A stretch of 52,319 nt of DNA from Chthonomonadaceae bacterium. Lineage in GTDB: Bacteria; Armatimonadota; Chthonomonadetes; Chthonomonadales; Chthonomonadaceae. A program made the translations under genes and the position numbers. Location of the stretch: assembly GCA_027450145.1 (NCBI GenBank), contig DAIDKH010000028.1:1-52319 (forward strand). The letters run 5' to 3'. Below the pieces are notes generated by a model. The model had not been told where the DNA came from. It made no database searches and saw only the letters and a list, made by a program, of their open reading frames with translations. Positions 8,369 through 17,762 of this stretch are shown here, in pieces (the first letter of the stretch is position 1; each line of letters opens with the position of its first letter).

Positions 8369-9669
8369 GTAACAAGTTTAAGAAAGATAAGGTGCGCATT
8401 GGTGTACTGGGCCTAGGTGTTGTCGGCTCTGGTACCGTCGCACTTCTAAATCGCAACCGCTCAGAAATTGAACAGAAAATAGGCCTTCCTTTCGAGATTG
8501 CACGAATTGCGGTGCGCGATGTCAACAAGAAACGTGCCGTTGAGGTTCCTCGTAACCTTTTAACGAGCGATCCTTCTGAAATAGTCGGTGACCCGACGAT
8601 TGATGTTGTTTGCGAACTTATTGGTGGAGTTGAACCTGCGCGAACCTACGTGATGCATGCCTTGCAATCTGGCAAGCAGATTGTGACTGCAAACAAGGAG
8701 ATGATTGCGAAGGTTGGCAGCGGTCTAATGGAGGAAGCGGCCCGCCGTAGCCTGGATCTGCAATTTGAGGGTAGTGTTGCCGGTGGTATACCTATCATCC
8801 AACCTATGAAGAATGCGCTCGCAGGCAACTCTGTCCAAGAAGTCACCGGCATTATAAACGGAACCACCAACTACATCCTAACACGGATGACTAGAGAACG
8901 TGCCGATCTGGATGCAGTGCTTACTGAGGCACAGCAACTTGGCTATGCTGAAGCCGATCCTACGAGCGATGTAGACGGATACGACGCCCAGTACAAGATC
9001 GCTATATTGGCGTCCATCGCGTTTACCAGCCGAGTAAACGTTAATGACGTTTACGTGGAAGGAATCCGTACTATTGGCGCGGCAGATATTTCCTACGCAG
9101 ACGAACTAGGTTATACTATTAAGCTGTTGGGAAAAGGCAAGAGGCTACCAGACGGTCGCATTCAGGTAAGAGTACATCCAACGCTTATCCCTAAGGCGCA
9201 CCCGTTAGCTGCAACCAACGACGTCTACAACGCTGTTCATATTGTTGGCGACTCCGTCGGAGATGTTATGTTTTACGGCCGAGGTGCTGGAAGCGGGCCG
9301 ACGGGAAGCGCAGTCGTTGGCGATATCATTGATGTATGCCGAAACCTGAAGTTTGGAAGCACCGGCCGCGTTTCTTGCACCTGCTTTCAACATCGCGAAG
9401 TGCAACCAATTGATGAGGTTGTGACCCGGCACTACATCCGCATGGTGGTTCAAGACCGGCCTCGTGTTTTGGCTGCAATTGCTGGTGCCTTTGGCGACCA
9501 CAATATTAATATTGAAGCAATGATACAAAAGACTATTCACGGCCAGCAGACGGATATTGTCTGGTTGATGCACGAGGCCCCCGGCAAGGCAATTCGGGAT
9601 GCGCTCGCCGTCATCAGACAGCAACCTGTCGTGGTTGAAGTCAGCAACTGGATTAGAGTGGAGGAATAA
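8365..9669 (+). CDS. hom: Homoserine dehydrogenase with C-terminal ACT domain
   Basis: 434 residues. The N-terminal NAD(P)-binding fold has GVLGLGVVGSGTV (about 13-25); the catalytic domain shows VTANKEMIAK, GSVAGGIPII, the family signature GIINGTTNYILTRM and EADPTSDVDGYDAQYK. The C-terminus (about 350-434) is an ACT domain beginning near RMVVQDRPRVLAAIAGAFGDHNINIEAMIQ, usually the site of threonine feedback. It reduces aspartate semialdehyde to homoserine on the way to threonine and methionine. The ATG overlaps the accB stop by four bases, which implies translational coupling to a fatty-acid synthesis gene. A proposed homoserine kinase is encoded nearby on the other strand. Confidence 0.95.
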   Translation: MSNKFKKDKVRIGVLGLGVVGSGTVALLNRNRSEIEQKIGLPFEIARIAVRDVNKKRAVEVPRNLLTSDPSEIVGDPTIDVVCELIGGVEPARTYVMHALQSGKQIVTANKEMIAKVGSGLMEEAARRSLDLQFEGSVAGGIPIIQPMKNALAGNSVQEVTGIINGTTNYILTRMTRERADLDAVLTEAQQLGYAEADPTSDVDGYDAQYKIAILASIAFTSRVNVNDVYVEGIRTIGAADISYADELGYTIKLLGKGKRLPDGRIQVRVHPTLIPKAHPLAATNDVYNAVHIVGDSVGDVMFYGRGAGSGPTGSAVVGDIIDVCRNLKFGSTGRVSCTCFQHREVQPIDEVVTRHYIRMVVQDRPRVLAAIAGAFGDHNINIEAMIQKTIHGQQTDIVWLMHEAPGKAIRDALAVIRQQPVVVEVSNWIRVEE

Positions 9670-9676
9670 CCACACT

Positions 9677-10204
9677 ATGTCTGACATTTCTGAGATGCCT
9701 GATCAAGAGCTTGAAGCTTTTGAACTACGAATTCTGAAACCAGAGGATGTGCGTATATTTCGCCACGGCGGAGTAACCAGACTCACCTTAGAAAACCAGC
9801 GCTCCTGGACTCGTGCCCAATCTATGCGTGCGTTTCCCTTAACCGACCCTGACCATTACATCGGATTCCTCGACTGCGCGAATAAGGATATTGGCCTCAT
9901 CGTCGACCCATCGCAGTTGGATGCCGAATCGCGCTCCGTCGTCGAGCAAGATCTTGAGAAGCGTTACTTTGTACCGCTCATCCGCAAAGTCTACAGTGTA
10001 AAGGAAGAGTTTGGCACCATTGCATGGGACGTAGACACGGACAAGGGCCGACGTGAGCTTCTTGTGCGCAATATTAGAGATAACCTGCAAGAGCTTACCT
10101 CCTCGCGAGTGATTGTAACGGACGTGGACGGAAATAGATTTGAATTCCCAGATATCAGCCGTTTAGACAGCCGTACGCAAGGAATTATTCTGCGTAATCT
10201 CTAA
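9677..10204 (+). CDS. DUF1854 domain protein
   Basis: 175 residues from ATG 9677, with GGAGG 12 bases upstream overlapping the end of hom; a longer frame from 9599 lies inside hom and is rejected. The protein matches the DUF1854 pattern: RAFPLTDPDHYIGFLD, IGLIVDPSQLD, LEKRYFVPLIRKVYSVKEEFG, DVDTDKGRRELLVRN and a final VIVTDVDGNRFEFPDISRLD. No signal peptide or membrane segment is seen. In other bacteria such domains are often encoded beside ABC transporters or cyanophycin-like metabolism genes; the biochemical role is not known to me. It is the last gene of the accB-hom unit; a weak terminator-like hairpin follows. Confidence 0.8.
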   Translation: MSDISEMPDQELEAFELRILKPEDVRIFRHGGVTRLTLENQRSWTRAQSMRAFPLTDPDHYIGFLDCANKDIGLIVDPSQLDAESRSVVEQDLEKRYFVPLIRKVYSVKEEFGTIAWDVDTDKGRRELLVRNIRDNLQELTSSRVIVTDVDGNRFEFPDISRLDSRTQGIILRNL

Positions 10205-10547
10205 CGATCGTTGTTCAGTTGTTACACCTGGTTGCCGCTTGCCGGTAGTCAGGTTTTACAACTGGTATTTTAAGATTACTCCCCCAAAATCCACAACTTT
10301 CCGCTGGCTTCATAGGTATTTCAACAACCTGCGGCACCATGGACTGAAGTTGCGTTTGCAGCCTCGCATCGCCTTCTTACTCGTAATTTGATGCACAAGT
10401 GCAAAATATCCCCAAAAAAATTACGGATTTATTCAAATAATGGCTAAAATACATGCAACAGCCTTATAATGTGATTGTCAAATACTCATTATGTTAGTCT
10501 GAACTAGTTTCGCCCGGTTGTTAACCAAGGCGTATGAGGCCATCAGC
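10205..10547 (+). promoter_or_regulatory. Intergenic region before the DUF1549/DUF1553 operon
   Basis: 343 bases with no supportable gene. ACCTG (10226-10230) and CAGGT (10250-10254) followed by TTT form a weak terminator candidate for the DUF1854 gene. TATAAT at 10465-10470 in an AT-rich stretch is a good -10 candidate for the downstream operon, but no clear -35 was found. GAGG (10536-10539) is the ribosome-binding site for the ATG at 10548. Confidence 0.45.
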
Positions 10548-12836
10548 ATGCAATCTCGTATCCCCCTTGCGGCTCTTATACTTGCGTCTATTACCATTTG
10601 CAACTCCGCCGTTGCCGCTGTTCATCATCTTCCGCACCGTTCAACACATCCCATCGTTAAACGGCGTGTGCAACCTGTATTGCATCGGGCCGCCGATGGC
10701 ATCATTACAGAACCACCTATACCCAAGCATGTTGAATTCCTGCGCGATATAGCGCCTATATTAGCTCGTAGCGGGTGCTCTGGTGCGCAATGTCACGGCA
10801 AGTTTGGCGGGCGCGGAGGCTTTGAAGTATCTCTACTTACGCTGAGCCCGGCAGATGATTATGCACCATTGGTCTACGGCGATCGAGGAAGACGCATCAA
10901 TTTTCAGGACCCTGCCAGAAGTCTCATCCTTTTGAAGCCGACGGATCAGATTTCACATGGCGGTGGGCAACGCTTTTCCACCCATTCACGGCGCTATAAG
11001 CTGTTGCTCAAGTGGATACAAGAGGGGTGTCCGTTCCACAAAACCGATCCTCGACCTGTTTCGCTGGTTATTACACCCAGGCAGGACGTACTGCATCACG
11101 TTGGCCAGACGCTGCAGGTTCATGCTATTGCCACCTACTCCAACGGCAAACGCTTGGATGTTACTCATGAAACTGTATTCATGTCCTCTAATCCCACGGT
11201 GTTTTCCGTTGGCGTAGATGGCCTGGTAAAGGGCACGAGGTGGGGAGGCGGCGCTATCCTGGGCCGGTATCTGGGAATTGTTTCGGCTTCATTTCTTACA
11301 CTGCCTGAAACTCGACCCGGCAGATATCCGCTTATTCCTCAGAATAACTTCATAGATCGATATGTATTTGCTAACCTGAAGCACCTCAATGTGGTGCCCT
11401 CTGCGCTCGCTGGTGATACCGAATTCCTGCGCCGCGTAACCCTGGATACATTGGGCAGGCTGCCAACTCCAGACGAGATTAAGGCATTTACTGCAGATAC
11501 AAATCCGCAGAAGCGGTCGCTTCTTGTCGACAAACTATTGCATGAATCAGCCTTTGTCGATTTTAGAGCGCTTCGGCTTGCAGATTTGCTGCGGGTTAAC
11601 CCGGATGTCTTCCAGGGGGCTAACTACACCTCTAAACAGAGAAGCGCCGAGCTATTCTACGACTGGATTTGGAACCAGGTCAACAAGAATCTGCCATGGA
11701 ACCAGTTTGTATACAAGATCATCACTGCAAAGGGCAGTTCAGAGGAGTACGGACCTACTAATTTCTACCGTGTTGAGTACTCGGCAAACGATCGCGCTGA
11801 AAACGTAGGCGAGGCGTTTCTTGGGGTGCGCATGGCCTGTGCGAGGTGTCATAAACATCCGTTTGATAGATGGACGACGGATGATTATTGGAACTTCTCT
11901 GCCTTCTTCCAGAAGGTTGGAATTCGGCCAGGGAGGCTATTAGACGAGCAGGTTATCGATTATAATGCAAATGCTCAGCTGATCAACCAGTCGATACTTG
12001 GACCAAATCGCGGTAAAGTTGCGCCGCCGACCTTCCTTGGTTCCTCGGAGCCTGCACCACCTGCAAAGAACCAGATAAAAGAGCTGGCAGACTGGATGAT
12101 CGCTCCTAGCAATGCCTATTTCGCTCGTGCCGCAATGAATCGCCTGTGGTCATACTATTTCGGTATGGGAATAGTTAATCCTGTCGACGACATGCGTGCT
12201 ACCACTCCTAGTAGTGTGCCGGGATTGCTGACCGCCCTGTCGGCAGAATTTGTGCGCAGCGGATATAACATGCGCCACATGATACGATTGATACTCAATT
12301 CGCGTACCTATCAGCTGTCATCTCTACCCAATCATACCAACCTTCTTGATGAGCAGTTCTTTTCACATTTTGTCGCGCATCCAATGCCGGCCCAGGTATT
12401 GCTAGACATGGTGAATGAGGCGACAGGCAGTCGCCGTCAATACGGTGCGTTTCCGGATAGGTCGTTAGCCATTCAGGCGTCATTTCCCGTCAAAACTCCG
12501 TTCACTAACGCATTTGGCGTGTCGCACCGCGAATTCCTTACGGATCTAGATCCGCAGCTTGATCCTAATCTTATGCAGTGCCTAACGATGATTAACTCCC
12601 CTCAGCTTGAAAGCAAGGTGAACTACGGAAGTACCGTTCGGCTCGCATTAGCGGACACGCAAACCGGCCCGCAGCTAGTGAAGTATCTCTACCTGCGCAC
12701 CTTCTGCAGGGCGCCTACGCCAGCAGAAGTCACTAAATGCGTCACTCTTATTCAACAGGCAAAAACCCGAGCGGCCGGTGCCGAAGACCTGCTTTGGGCA
12801 CTGATATCGGCACGCGAGTTCTATTTTAATCACTGA
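10548..12836 (+). CDS. Secreted DUF1549/DUF1553 protein with cytochrome c-type motifs (planctomycete type)
   Basis: 762 residues from ATG 10548 (GAGG 8 bases upstream), which gives a clean signal peptide ending near NSAVAA. Residues ~60-165 are the PSCyt1-like region with CSGAQCH (C77, C82, H83), a C-x4-C-H variant usual in this family. A bacterial Ig-like segment follows (~185-270), then DUF1549 (~285-500) containing a second, standard motif CARCH (C431-C434-H435) in MACARCHKHPFDRW, then DUF1553 (~515-750). Such proteins occur in large families in Planctomycetes, Verrucomicrobia and relatives, usually paired with DUF1501 proteins as here; their exact reaction is not established. It is the first gene of a four-gene operon and probably acts in the periplasm. 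Confidence 0.9.
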   Translation: MQSRIPLAALILASITICNSAVAAVHHLPHRSTHPIVKRRVQPVLHRAADGIITEPPIPKHVEFLRDIAPILARSGCSGAQCHGKFGGRGGFEVSLLTLSPADDYAPLVYGDRGRRINFQDPARSLILLKPTDQISHGGGQRFSTHSRRYKLLLKWIQEGCPFHKTDPRPVSLVITPRQDVLHHVGQTLQVHAIATYSNGKRLDVTHETVFMSSNPTVFSVGVDGLVKGTRWGGGAILGRYLGIVSASFLTLPETRPGRYPLIPQNNFIDRYVFANLKHLNVVPSALAGDTEFLRRVTLDTLGRLPTPDEIKAFTADTNPQKRSLLVDKLLHESAFVDFRALRLADLLRVNPDVFQGANYTSKQRSAELFYDWIWNQVNKNLPWNQFVYKIITAKGSSEEYGPTNFYRVEYSANDRAENVGEAFLGVRMACARCHKHPFDRWTTDDYWNFSAFFQKVGIRPGRLLDEQVIDYNANAQLINQSILGPNRGKVAPPTFLGSSEPAPPAKNQIKELADWMIAPSNAYFARAAMNRLWSYYFGMGIVNPVDDMRATTPSSVPGLLTALSAEFVRSGYNMRHMIRLILNSRTYQLSSLPNHTNLLDEQFFSHFVAHPMPAQVLLDMVNEATGSRRQYGAFPDRSLAIQASFPVKTPFTNAFGVSHREFLTDLDPQLDPNLMQCLTMINSPQLESKVNYGSTVRLALADTQTGPQLVKYLYLRTFCRAPTPAEVTKCVTLIQQAKTRAAGAEDLLWALISAREFYFNH

Positions 12837-12893
12837 AGCAATGGGTTGATGTAACACCAATCGGTAGGAATGTCACTTAACCGGAGGATTGTG

Positions 12894-14213
12894 ATGAGTT
12901 ACAACTGGCTGGGAGATTGCGAGAAGTTTCATAGGCGAGATGTCATTCGAGTCGGTATGCTTAGTTTTATGGGCCTCACACTGTCGAAATACTATGCCTT
13001 GGCCGAGACAACTAAAAAGCTGCACCCAGACCGCACTGACGGTACCGCAGATTCCGTGGTTCTTATTTGGACTGCTGGTGGCCCAAGTCACGTGGATAGC
13101 TGGGATCCCAAACCAAATGCACCTGTTGAAATTCGTGGACAGTTCAATTCAATTGGCACGAATGTGAATGGCATACAGGTTACGGAACATTTGGCCCGCA
13201 CTGCAAAAGTAATGGATAAGCTGACGATTATCCGCAGCATGACTAGCCCAACAGCAGTGCATGAAATTGGCACGCATTATATGCTTACAGGCTTCCTGCC
13301 GTTACCTGGTTTTGAGGTGCCTTCCTACGGTTCGGTGGCTGCGAAACTACTGGGGCCGCGTAGTGCCCTGCCTCCATATATCTCTGTGGAACAGCCGGAG
13401 GAACCAATGGGAGCGGGGTTCCTGGGCGCAGCACTCAATCCCTACAGCCCCGGCGGAAATCCAGCCGCGGCAAACTATCACGGCGAGGGTCTGGACGCGC
13501 CCGCTGGAATGACACGGCACCGCATGGACCGGCGCCGGGCTCTGCGCGACGTGGTAGACGACGCGTTTCGCCAGCAGGAAAAGGGATGCGATGAGGCTCA
13601 CGCAGTAGACGAGTTCTACAACCGCGCCTATACATTGCTATCATCTACGAAGGCACGGGCTGCCTTTGATCTCACAAAGGAGACCTCCGCGGTACGCGGC
13701 AGCTACGGTTGGAACCAGTTTGGCCAGAGTATGCTGCTTACCCGACGGTTGATAGAAGCAGGTACGCGGTTTGTTACAGTGACGGTTGGCGGGTGGGACA
13801 ATCACTACAACATCTTCCCGGCAATGGGCGGTAGCCTTTTACCGACATTCGATCAGGGTTTTGCAACGTTCATTGCAGATATGGCTCAGCGCGGCATGCT
13901 TGAGCGAACCCTGGTAGTCGTTATGGGTGAATTTGGTCGAACACCAATCGTGAACAGAAACGCCGGACGAGACCACTGGCCGGCATGTTTCTCGGTGCTG
14001 ATGGCTGGTGGCGGTATTAAGGGAGGAAACGTTGTGGGGTCGTCGGACGGGCGAGGGATGCAGGTCGTTTCGGATCCCGTACACCCCGAGGATGTTGCCG
14101 CCACGATATACAACGCACTTGGTATTGATTATCACCAATCCATCTCTTCACCTGAGGGAGTGCGCATCACGCTTGCACGCGGTGGTTCCCCCATCAAACA
14201 GGCGTTGGCGTAA
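12894..14213 (+). CDS. DUF1501 protein, secreted sulfatase-like fold
   Basis: 439 residues from ATG 12894 with GGAGG 6 bases upstream; an earlier ATG at 12870 has no such site. The N-terminus (FHRRDVIRVGMLSFMGLTLSKYYALAE) resembles a twin-arginine export signal. The body has the DUF1501 landmarks VVLIWTAGGPSHVDSWDPKP, GTHYMLTGF, YGSVAAKLLG, VTVGGWDNHYNIF, VVVMGEFGRTPIVN and GRDHWPACFSVLMAGGGIKGG. These resemble the metal-binding framework of the alkaline-phosphatase/sulfatase superfamily, but the family's substrate is unknown. It is the constant partner of DUF1549/DUF1553 proteins. Its stop overlaps the start of the WD40 gene by one base. Confidence 0.92.
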   Translation: MSYNWLGDCEKFHRRDVIRVGMLSFMGLTLSKYYALAETTKKLHPDRTDGTADSVVLIWTAGGPSHVDSWDPKPNAPVEIRGQFNSIGTNVNGIQVTEHLARTAKVMDKLTIIRSMTSPTAVHEIGTHYMLTGFLPLPGFEVPSYGSVAAKLLGPRSALPPYISVEQPEEPMGAGFLGAALNPYSPGGNPAAANYHGEGLDAPAGMTRHRMDRRRALRDVVDDAFRQQEKGCDEAHAVDEFYNRAYTLLSSTKARAAFDLTKETSAVRGSYGWNQFGQSMLLTRRLIEAGTRFVTVTVGGWDNHYNIFPAMGGSLLPTFDQGFATFIADMAQRGMLERTLVVVMGEFGRTPIVNRNAGRDHWPACFSVLMAGGGIKGGNVVGSSDGRGMQVVSDPVHPEDVAATIYNALGIDYHQSISSPEGVRITLARGGSPIKQALA

Positions 14214-15349
14214 TGCGTATCACCCCTATCGCCAGCCTGGTTTGGTGCCTAGCAGCAATTGCGGTCGGCTATCCCATCGCCGCAGGGGCAGCGCCGTCAC
14301 CGGCCGCAATTCCTCCCGTGGAAATGTCTGCGCCTATCGTCCATTACAGGCTTAGCGCGGTATTTTCGGTAAAGCTGAGCCCAAAAGGGAACAGGCTGGC
14401 GGTGGGGGTGTTTCACCGTGTGCTCGTGTACGATACTGCAAATTGGAAGCTCGTGGGTGAATGCACCTCCGTATCCGGTGGAGCAAGGGCCGTTGCCTTC
14501 TCTCCAGACGGTAAAACGATCGCAATAGGCTGTGGGCTACCGGATCGCGATGGAGAGGCACTGCTGTGGGATGGTGTGACGGGGCACAAACCCACCATCC
14601 TAAAAGGCGCGGATGACGTAATTGAGGCGCTGGCCTTTAGCGATGACGGCAAAATGCTGGTGACGGCCTCCGACGATCATAATGTGCGCGTTTACGAGGA
14701 TTTGCCTTCCGCCAAGAACACCATGCTAACTGAACACAATGATCAAGTTCAGGCTGTTGCGTTTTCTCCCAATGCTGCTATTCCGTTCCTCTCCGGCGGA
14801 CGAGATCATATGGTAAAAGCTTGGGATGAGAAAACCCTCCAGTCCGTTGCTAACCTGGATCAGTATGGAGACGGAGTGACCTGCGTAGCATTCATTAATG
14901 ACACGCAGTTTGTCGCGGGATCGTTGGATGGCCACCTCTACTGGGCGGGCATTGGCTACGATAATCGTGACAAAGACTGGAACAGCTATTTCTTTAGGGA
15001 TGAATTTGCCGACGACGGTGGGGTTAACGGACTGGCAGTTACCGGCAATCGGCAGATTATTTTGACGTGTGGCATGGATGGGGCGGAAATACTATGGCAG
15101 TCCGATGGTCGCAAACTTCATGTAGATCACATTTCGCGATTTCCACTTTACAGTGTTGATATTACAGCGGACGGCAAAACTGCTTACGGCGGCGGTAGGG
15201 ACGGCATGATTTACGAATGGAACCCAGCAAGCGGTGCAATTTCGCACATTCAAGCGCCACCGCCGCTACCAACCCTTGGTAGACCCAAGGTTCGTGCACC
15301 TCGTAAGAATACGAAACGAATTCTATCCAGGATCAAGCATTCCAAATGA
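14213..15349 (+). CDS. Exported WD40 beta-propeller protein
   Basis: 378 residues. A signal peptide (residues 1-28, ending GAA) is followed by about seven WD40 blades: VKLSPKGNRLAVGVF, AVAFSPDGKTIAIGCG, ALAFSDDGKMLVTASDDHNVRVYE, AVAFSPNAAIPFLSGGRDHMVKAWD, VTCVAFINDTQFVAGSLDGHLY, GLAVTGNRQIILTCGMDGAEILW and VDITADGKTAYGGGRDGMIYEW. The tail is basic and proline-rich. The start ATG overlaps the DUF1501 stop (TAATG) and its own stop overlaps the next ATG (ATGA), so all four genes are translationally linked. It probably serves as a periplasmic protein-interaction platform for the DUF1549/DUF1501 partners; that function is inferred only from the operon. Confidence 0.9.
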   Translation: MRITPIASLVWCLAAIAVGYPIAAGAAPSPAAIPPVEMSAPIVHYRLSAVFSVKLSPKGNRLAVGVFHRVLVYDTANWKLVGECTSVSGGARAVAFSPDGKTIAIGCGLPDRDGEALLWDGVTGHKPTILKGADDVIEALAFSDDGKMLVTASDDHNVRVYEDLPSAKNTMLTEHNDQVQAVAFSPNAAIPFLSGGRDHMVKAWDEKTLQSVANLDQYGDGVTCVAFINDTQFVAGSLDGHLYWAGIGYDNRDKDWNSYFFRDEFADDGGVNGLAVTGNRQIILTCGMDGAEILWQSDGRKLHVDHISRFPLYSVDITADGKTAYGGGRDGMIYEWNPASGAISHIQAPPPLPTLGRPKVRAPRKNTKRILSRIKHSK

Positions 15350-17487
15350 AACGACAAATTGCTGCGCTAGTCGCCTTGCTTCTGACTGTAATTCCGGCTG
15401 TTTGTCTCGCTCAAGAAGCCGATGCTCCCGTAATTCAATCGTTTTACCCCGTAAGTGGACAGCAGGGCACTACAGTTACGGCCGAAGTTAAGGGCAGCAA
15501 TCTTACTGGTGCAAGCCGCATGCTCGTGTATCAGAAGGGGATTACTGCTTCGGTTTTCTCAGATCAATCACATGTTGATACACGCAATGAACCGCTGTGG
15601 CGATCAAAATGTGGAAACTGCCATGAACTGCGGTCTCCAGCGAACCGCGATATGTCGCCGGACCAGTGGGCTGCCACGGTGCACCGTATGATTGCAAAGA
15701 ACCAGGCGCCTATCTCACCAGGTGATGCGCAAAAGATCATAGAATACCTTCAGAGCGCCGCGCGCGGCGGTAAAGTATCTGCAAAGATTACAATTGCTCC
15801 TAATGCGCCTCCTGGTATCTACAATCTCCGACTAGTCACGCCGCGTGGCATATCTACAGAAGCTCAATTTGAGGTTGATTCGCTTCCGCAGGTAATGGCC
15901 ATTCCCTCAAGCGACAAGCTGTTGTCTCAGGCGGTAACACTGCCGTGCGTGGTGAACGGCTGCATTACGCGCAACAGCGAGCTAGACAGGTTCAGTTTCG
16001 CAGCAGTAAAGGGGACTCGCTACGTATTCAACCTGAAGGCCTTTAGGTTTAACGATGATACCCAGCTGTTTTTCAATCCTGAACTACGCCTGTACGATCC
16101 ATCCGGTAATCAGATTGCCGAGAACCATGGTTATTTCGAGCTGGACCCGCTTATAAACTGGGTTTGTCCGGCAAGTGGAAATTATATTATTGAGGTACGC
16201 GATTTGCTGGGCCACTCTAGCCCTGCTGATGTGTACCATCTGACAATTGGAACACTTCCCTATGCGGGAATCCTGTTCCCAGCTGCTGCGCAAGTGAATA
16301 GGACAGTTCAGGCTCATGTGTACAGCCACAATGAGGGCTCTGTCATACCAGCTGTTTCGGTCCATTTGCCCACTCAGCCCGGCTTATTTCTTGTTCATAC
16401 TCCGCAGGGCTCAAGATCGATGATGGCTTCTCCTTACGGCGTCGTCACCGATGCTGAGCCACCTGCCGTTACAACGCTGCCTGCGGGCTTCACAGGTCGA
16501 CTTGCGACCGAAGGCCAGTCCGATAATTTCTCCTTTACTGGGCAAGGTACGTGGGAATGCCGGATTTATTCGAGAGAACTTGGTTCCCCGCGGCCCGTTA
16601 CCGTAACGATGAAAGACTCGAATGGCCGCGTCTTCCAGGTTCGGCAGTCTGGTGACCGGTTTACCTTTGGAATTCCCCGCCCAAAAATGACTTACTCCAT
16701 GACGGTAACGGCAAACGGAAGCTCCGGTGAGCGAGTGTATTACATCGAGATCCACCCTGTGGCGCCACTATTACGCGCGTACCAACGACCAGATACTGCA
16801 CTCGTGTACCAGGGGAGCAGCACTGCCATGCACGTGAGGGTATTACGCAGGCAAGGCATCGGCGGCCCTATTACTATACACGCCGAAGGGCTGCCAGCCG
16901 GTGTGCAATGTGCCCCAGTCACCGTTGCACCGGATCAGTATTCGGTACCGGTGGTAATCACCGCAGCGAGTGGCGCGCAACCCACCGCGCAGCGATTCCG
17001 CCTCATGGCGTCGTATGAGGCGGCGGGTAGGACAGTTACCGAGCAGTTGTGGGCGCAGCAACCGAAGAAAATGATATTCTCAACATATTACTATGACCGT
17101 CCCGCTGCACTGGTTCAGGTGGCAGGAAAGGCGCCGTTCACCGCCAGGCTCCTGAACCCTGGGCCAATTAAGGTGCGCAAACATGGCGGTTATCGAGTGC
17201 ATGTTGCAATAGATCGTACCGCAGGATTTGACGGGACGATTTCTGCACGAATAGAAGGATTACCCGGTGCATGGGTCGCCGATGCGGTAGAGGTGGCGCC
17301 GGGCCAAAAAGACGTCACTCTCATTGTGCGGCCGGATGGCGGAAATCCCGCCGAATTTTTGAACCGAAACAAAGCCTGGGCTCCTTTCCACGCAGTGGTG
17401 GAGCTTTGGTCTTACAGCAATCCTGTGGTAGTCGCAGATCTACCTGTGGTCGCCGACCAGGGCGAGACGCGAACGGCGAGTCGGTAG
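15346..17487 (+). CDS. Exported IPT/Ig-like and PPC-domain protein with an inserted cytochrome c motif
   Basis: 713 residues with a signal peptide (1-22, ending CLA). An IPT/TIG-like Ig fold begins at ~28 (PVIQSFYPVSGQQGTTVT); it is interrupted by a small cytochrome-like segment with CGNCH (C89-C92-H93) followed by DMSPDQWAATVHRM and ending near IIEYLQSAAR. The IPT sequence then resumes (PPGIYNLRLVTPRGIS). The next region (~205-300) looks like a pre-peptidase C-terminal (PPC) domain: FSFAAVKGTRYVFNLKA, PELRLYDPSGNQIAENHG and NYIIEVRD. The remainder is a series of beta-sandwich-like regions. It closes the operon. Haem attachment should be possible if the c-type maturation system handles it. 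The 3' end faces the minus-strand genes 8 bases away. Confidence 0.85.
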   Translation: MKRQIAALVALLLTVIPAVCLAQEADAPVIQSFYPVSGQQGTTVTAEVKGSNLTGASRMLVYQKGITASVFSDQSHVDTRNEPLWRSKCGNCHELRSPANRDMSPDQWAATVHRMIAKNQAPISPGDAQKIIEYLQSAARGGKVSAKITIAPNAPPGIYNLRLVTPRGISTEAQFEVDSLPQVMAIPSSDKLLSQAVTLPCVVNGCITRNSELDRFSFAAVKGTRYVFNLKAFRFNDDTQLFFNPELRLYDPSGNQIAENHGYFELDPLINWVCPASGNYIIEVRDLLGHSSPADVYHLTIGTLPYAGILFPAAAQVNRTVQAHVYSHNEGSVIPAVSVHLPTQPGLFLVHTPQGSRSMMASPYGVVTDAEPPAVTTLPAGFTGRLATEGQSDNFSFTGQGTWECRIYSRELGSPRPVTVTMKDSNGRVFQVRQSGDRFTFGIPRPKMTYSMTVTANGSSGERVYYIEIHPVAPLLRAYQRPDTALVYQGSSTAMHVRVLRRQGIGGPITIHAEGLPAGVQCAPVTVAPDQYSVPVVITAASGAQPTAQRFRLMASYEAAGRTVTEQLWAQQPKKMIFSTYYYDRPAALVQVAGKAPFTARLLNPGPIKVRKHGGYRVHVAIDRTAGFDGTISARIEGLPGAWVADAVEVAPGQKDVTLIVRPDGGNPAEFLNRNKAWAPFHAVVELWSYSNPVVVADLPVVADQGETRTASR

Positions 17488-17495
17488 CGGCGCCG

Positions 17496-17759
17496 TTAAA
17501 CAGGGGAGGTGCGAATCACGGTTACGTCGCCAATTGCGCCGGTAGTGCGCTCAATGTAGGTTTCGCAGACGCGAACGGTAACCTTGCCGTGTCCGGCTGC
17601 ATCCGGCATCTCTATCATGTCGCCCTGGCCTACCTCTTTGGCGATATATGGTGATGACGTCCTTATAAGTTCGCCATCCTGTGTAGCCTCAAACACAAGA
17701 TTGGGCTTGTTGGCTCGAATGAGCGCCATTCTTCGGCGAGGACGAACAGGTGTTGGCAT
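17496..17759 (-). CDS. Small protein of unknown function, coupled to the SRAP gene
   Basis: 87 residues, basic N-terminus (PTPVRPRRR), no signal peptide or membrane segment, then a beta-like sequence with KVTVRVCETYIER and DVTVIRTS. I do not recognise a family. GGAGG, 11 bases before the ATG, lies inside the last codons of the SRAP gene, and only three bases separate SRAP stop from this start, so the two should be translated together. Its 3' end converges with the exported-protein operon. The alternative start at Met11 would give 77 residues. Confidence 0.6.
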   Translation of the reverse strand: MPTPVRPRRRMALIRANKPNLVFEATQDGELIRTSSPYIAKEVGQGDMIEMPDAAGHGKVTVRVCETYIERTTGAIGDVTVIRTSPV

Positions 17760-17762
17760 ACT

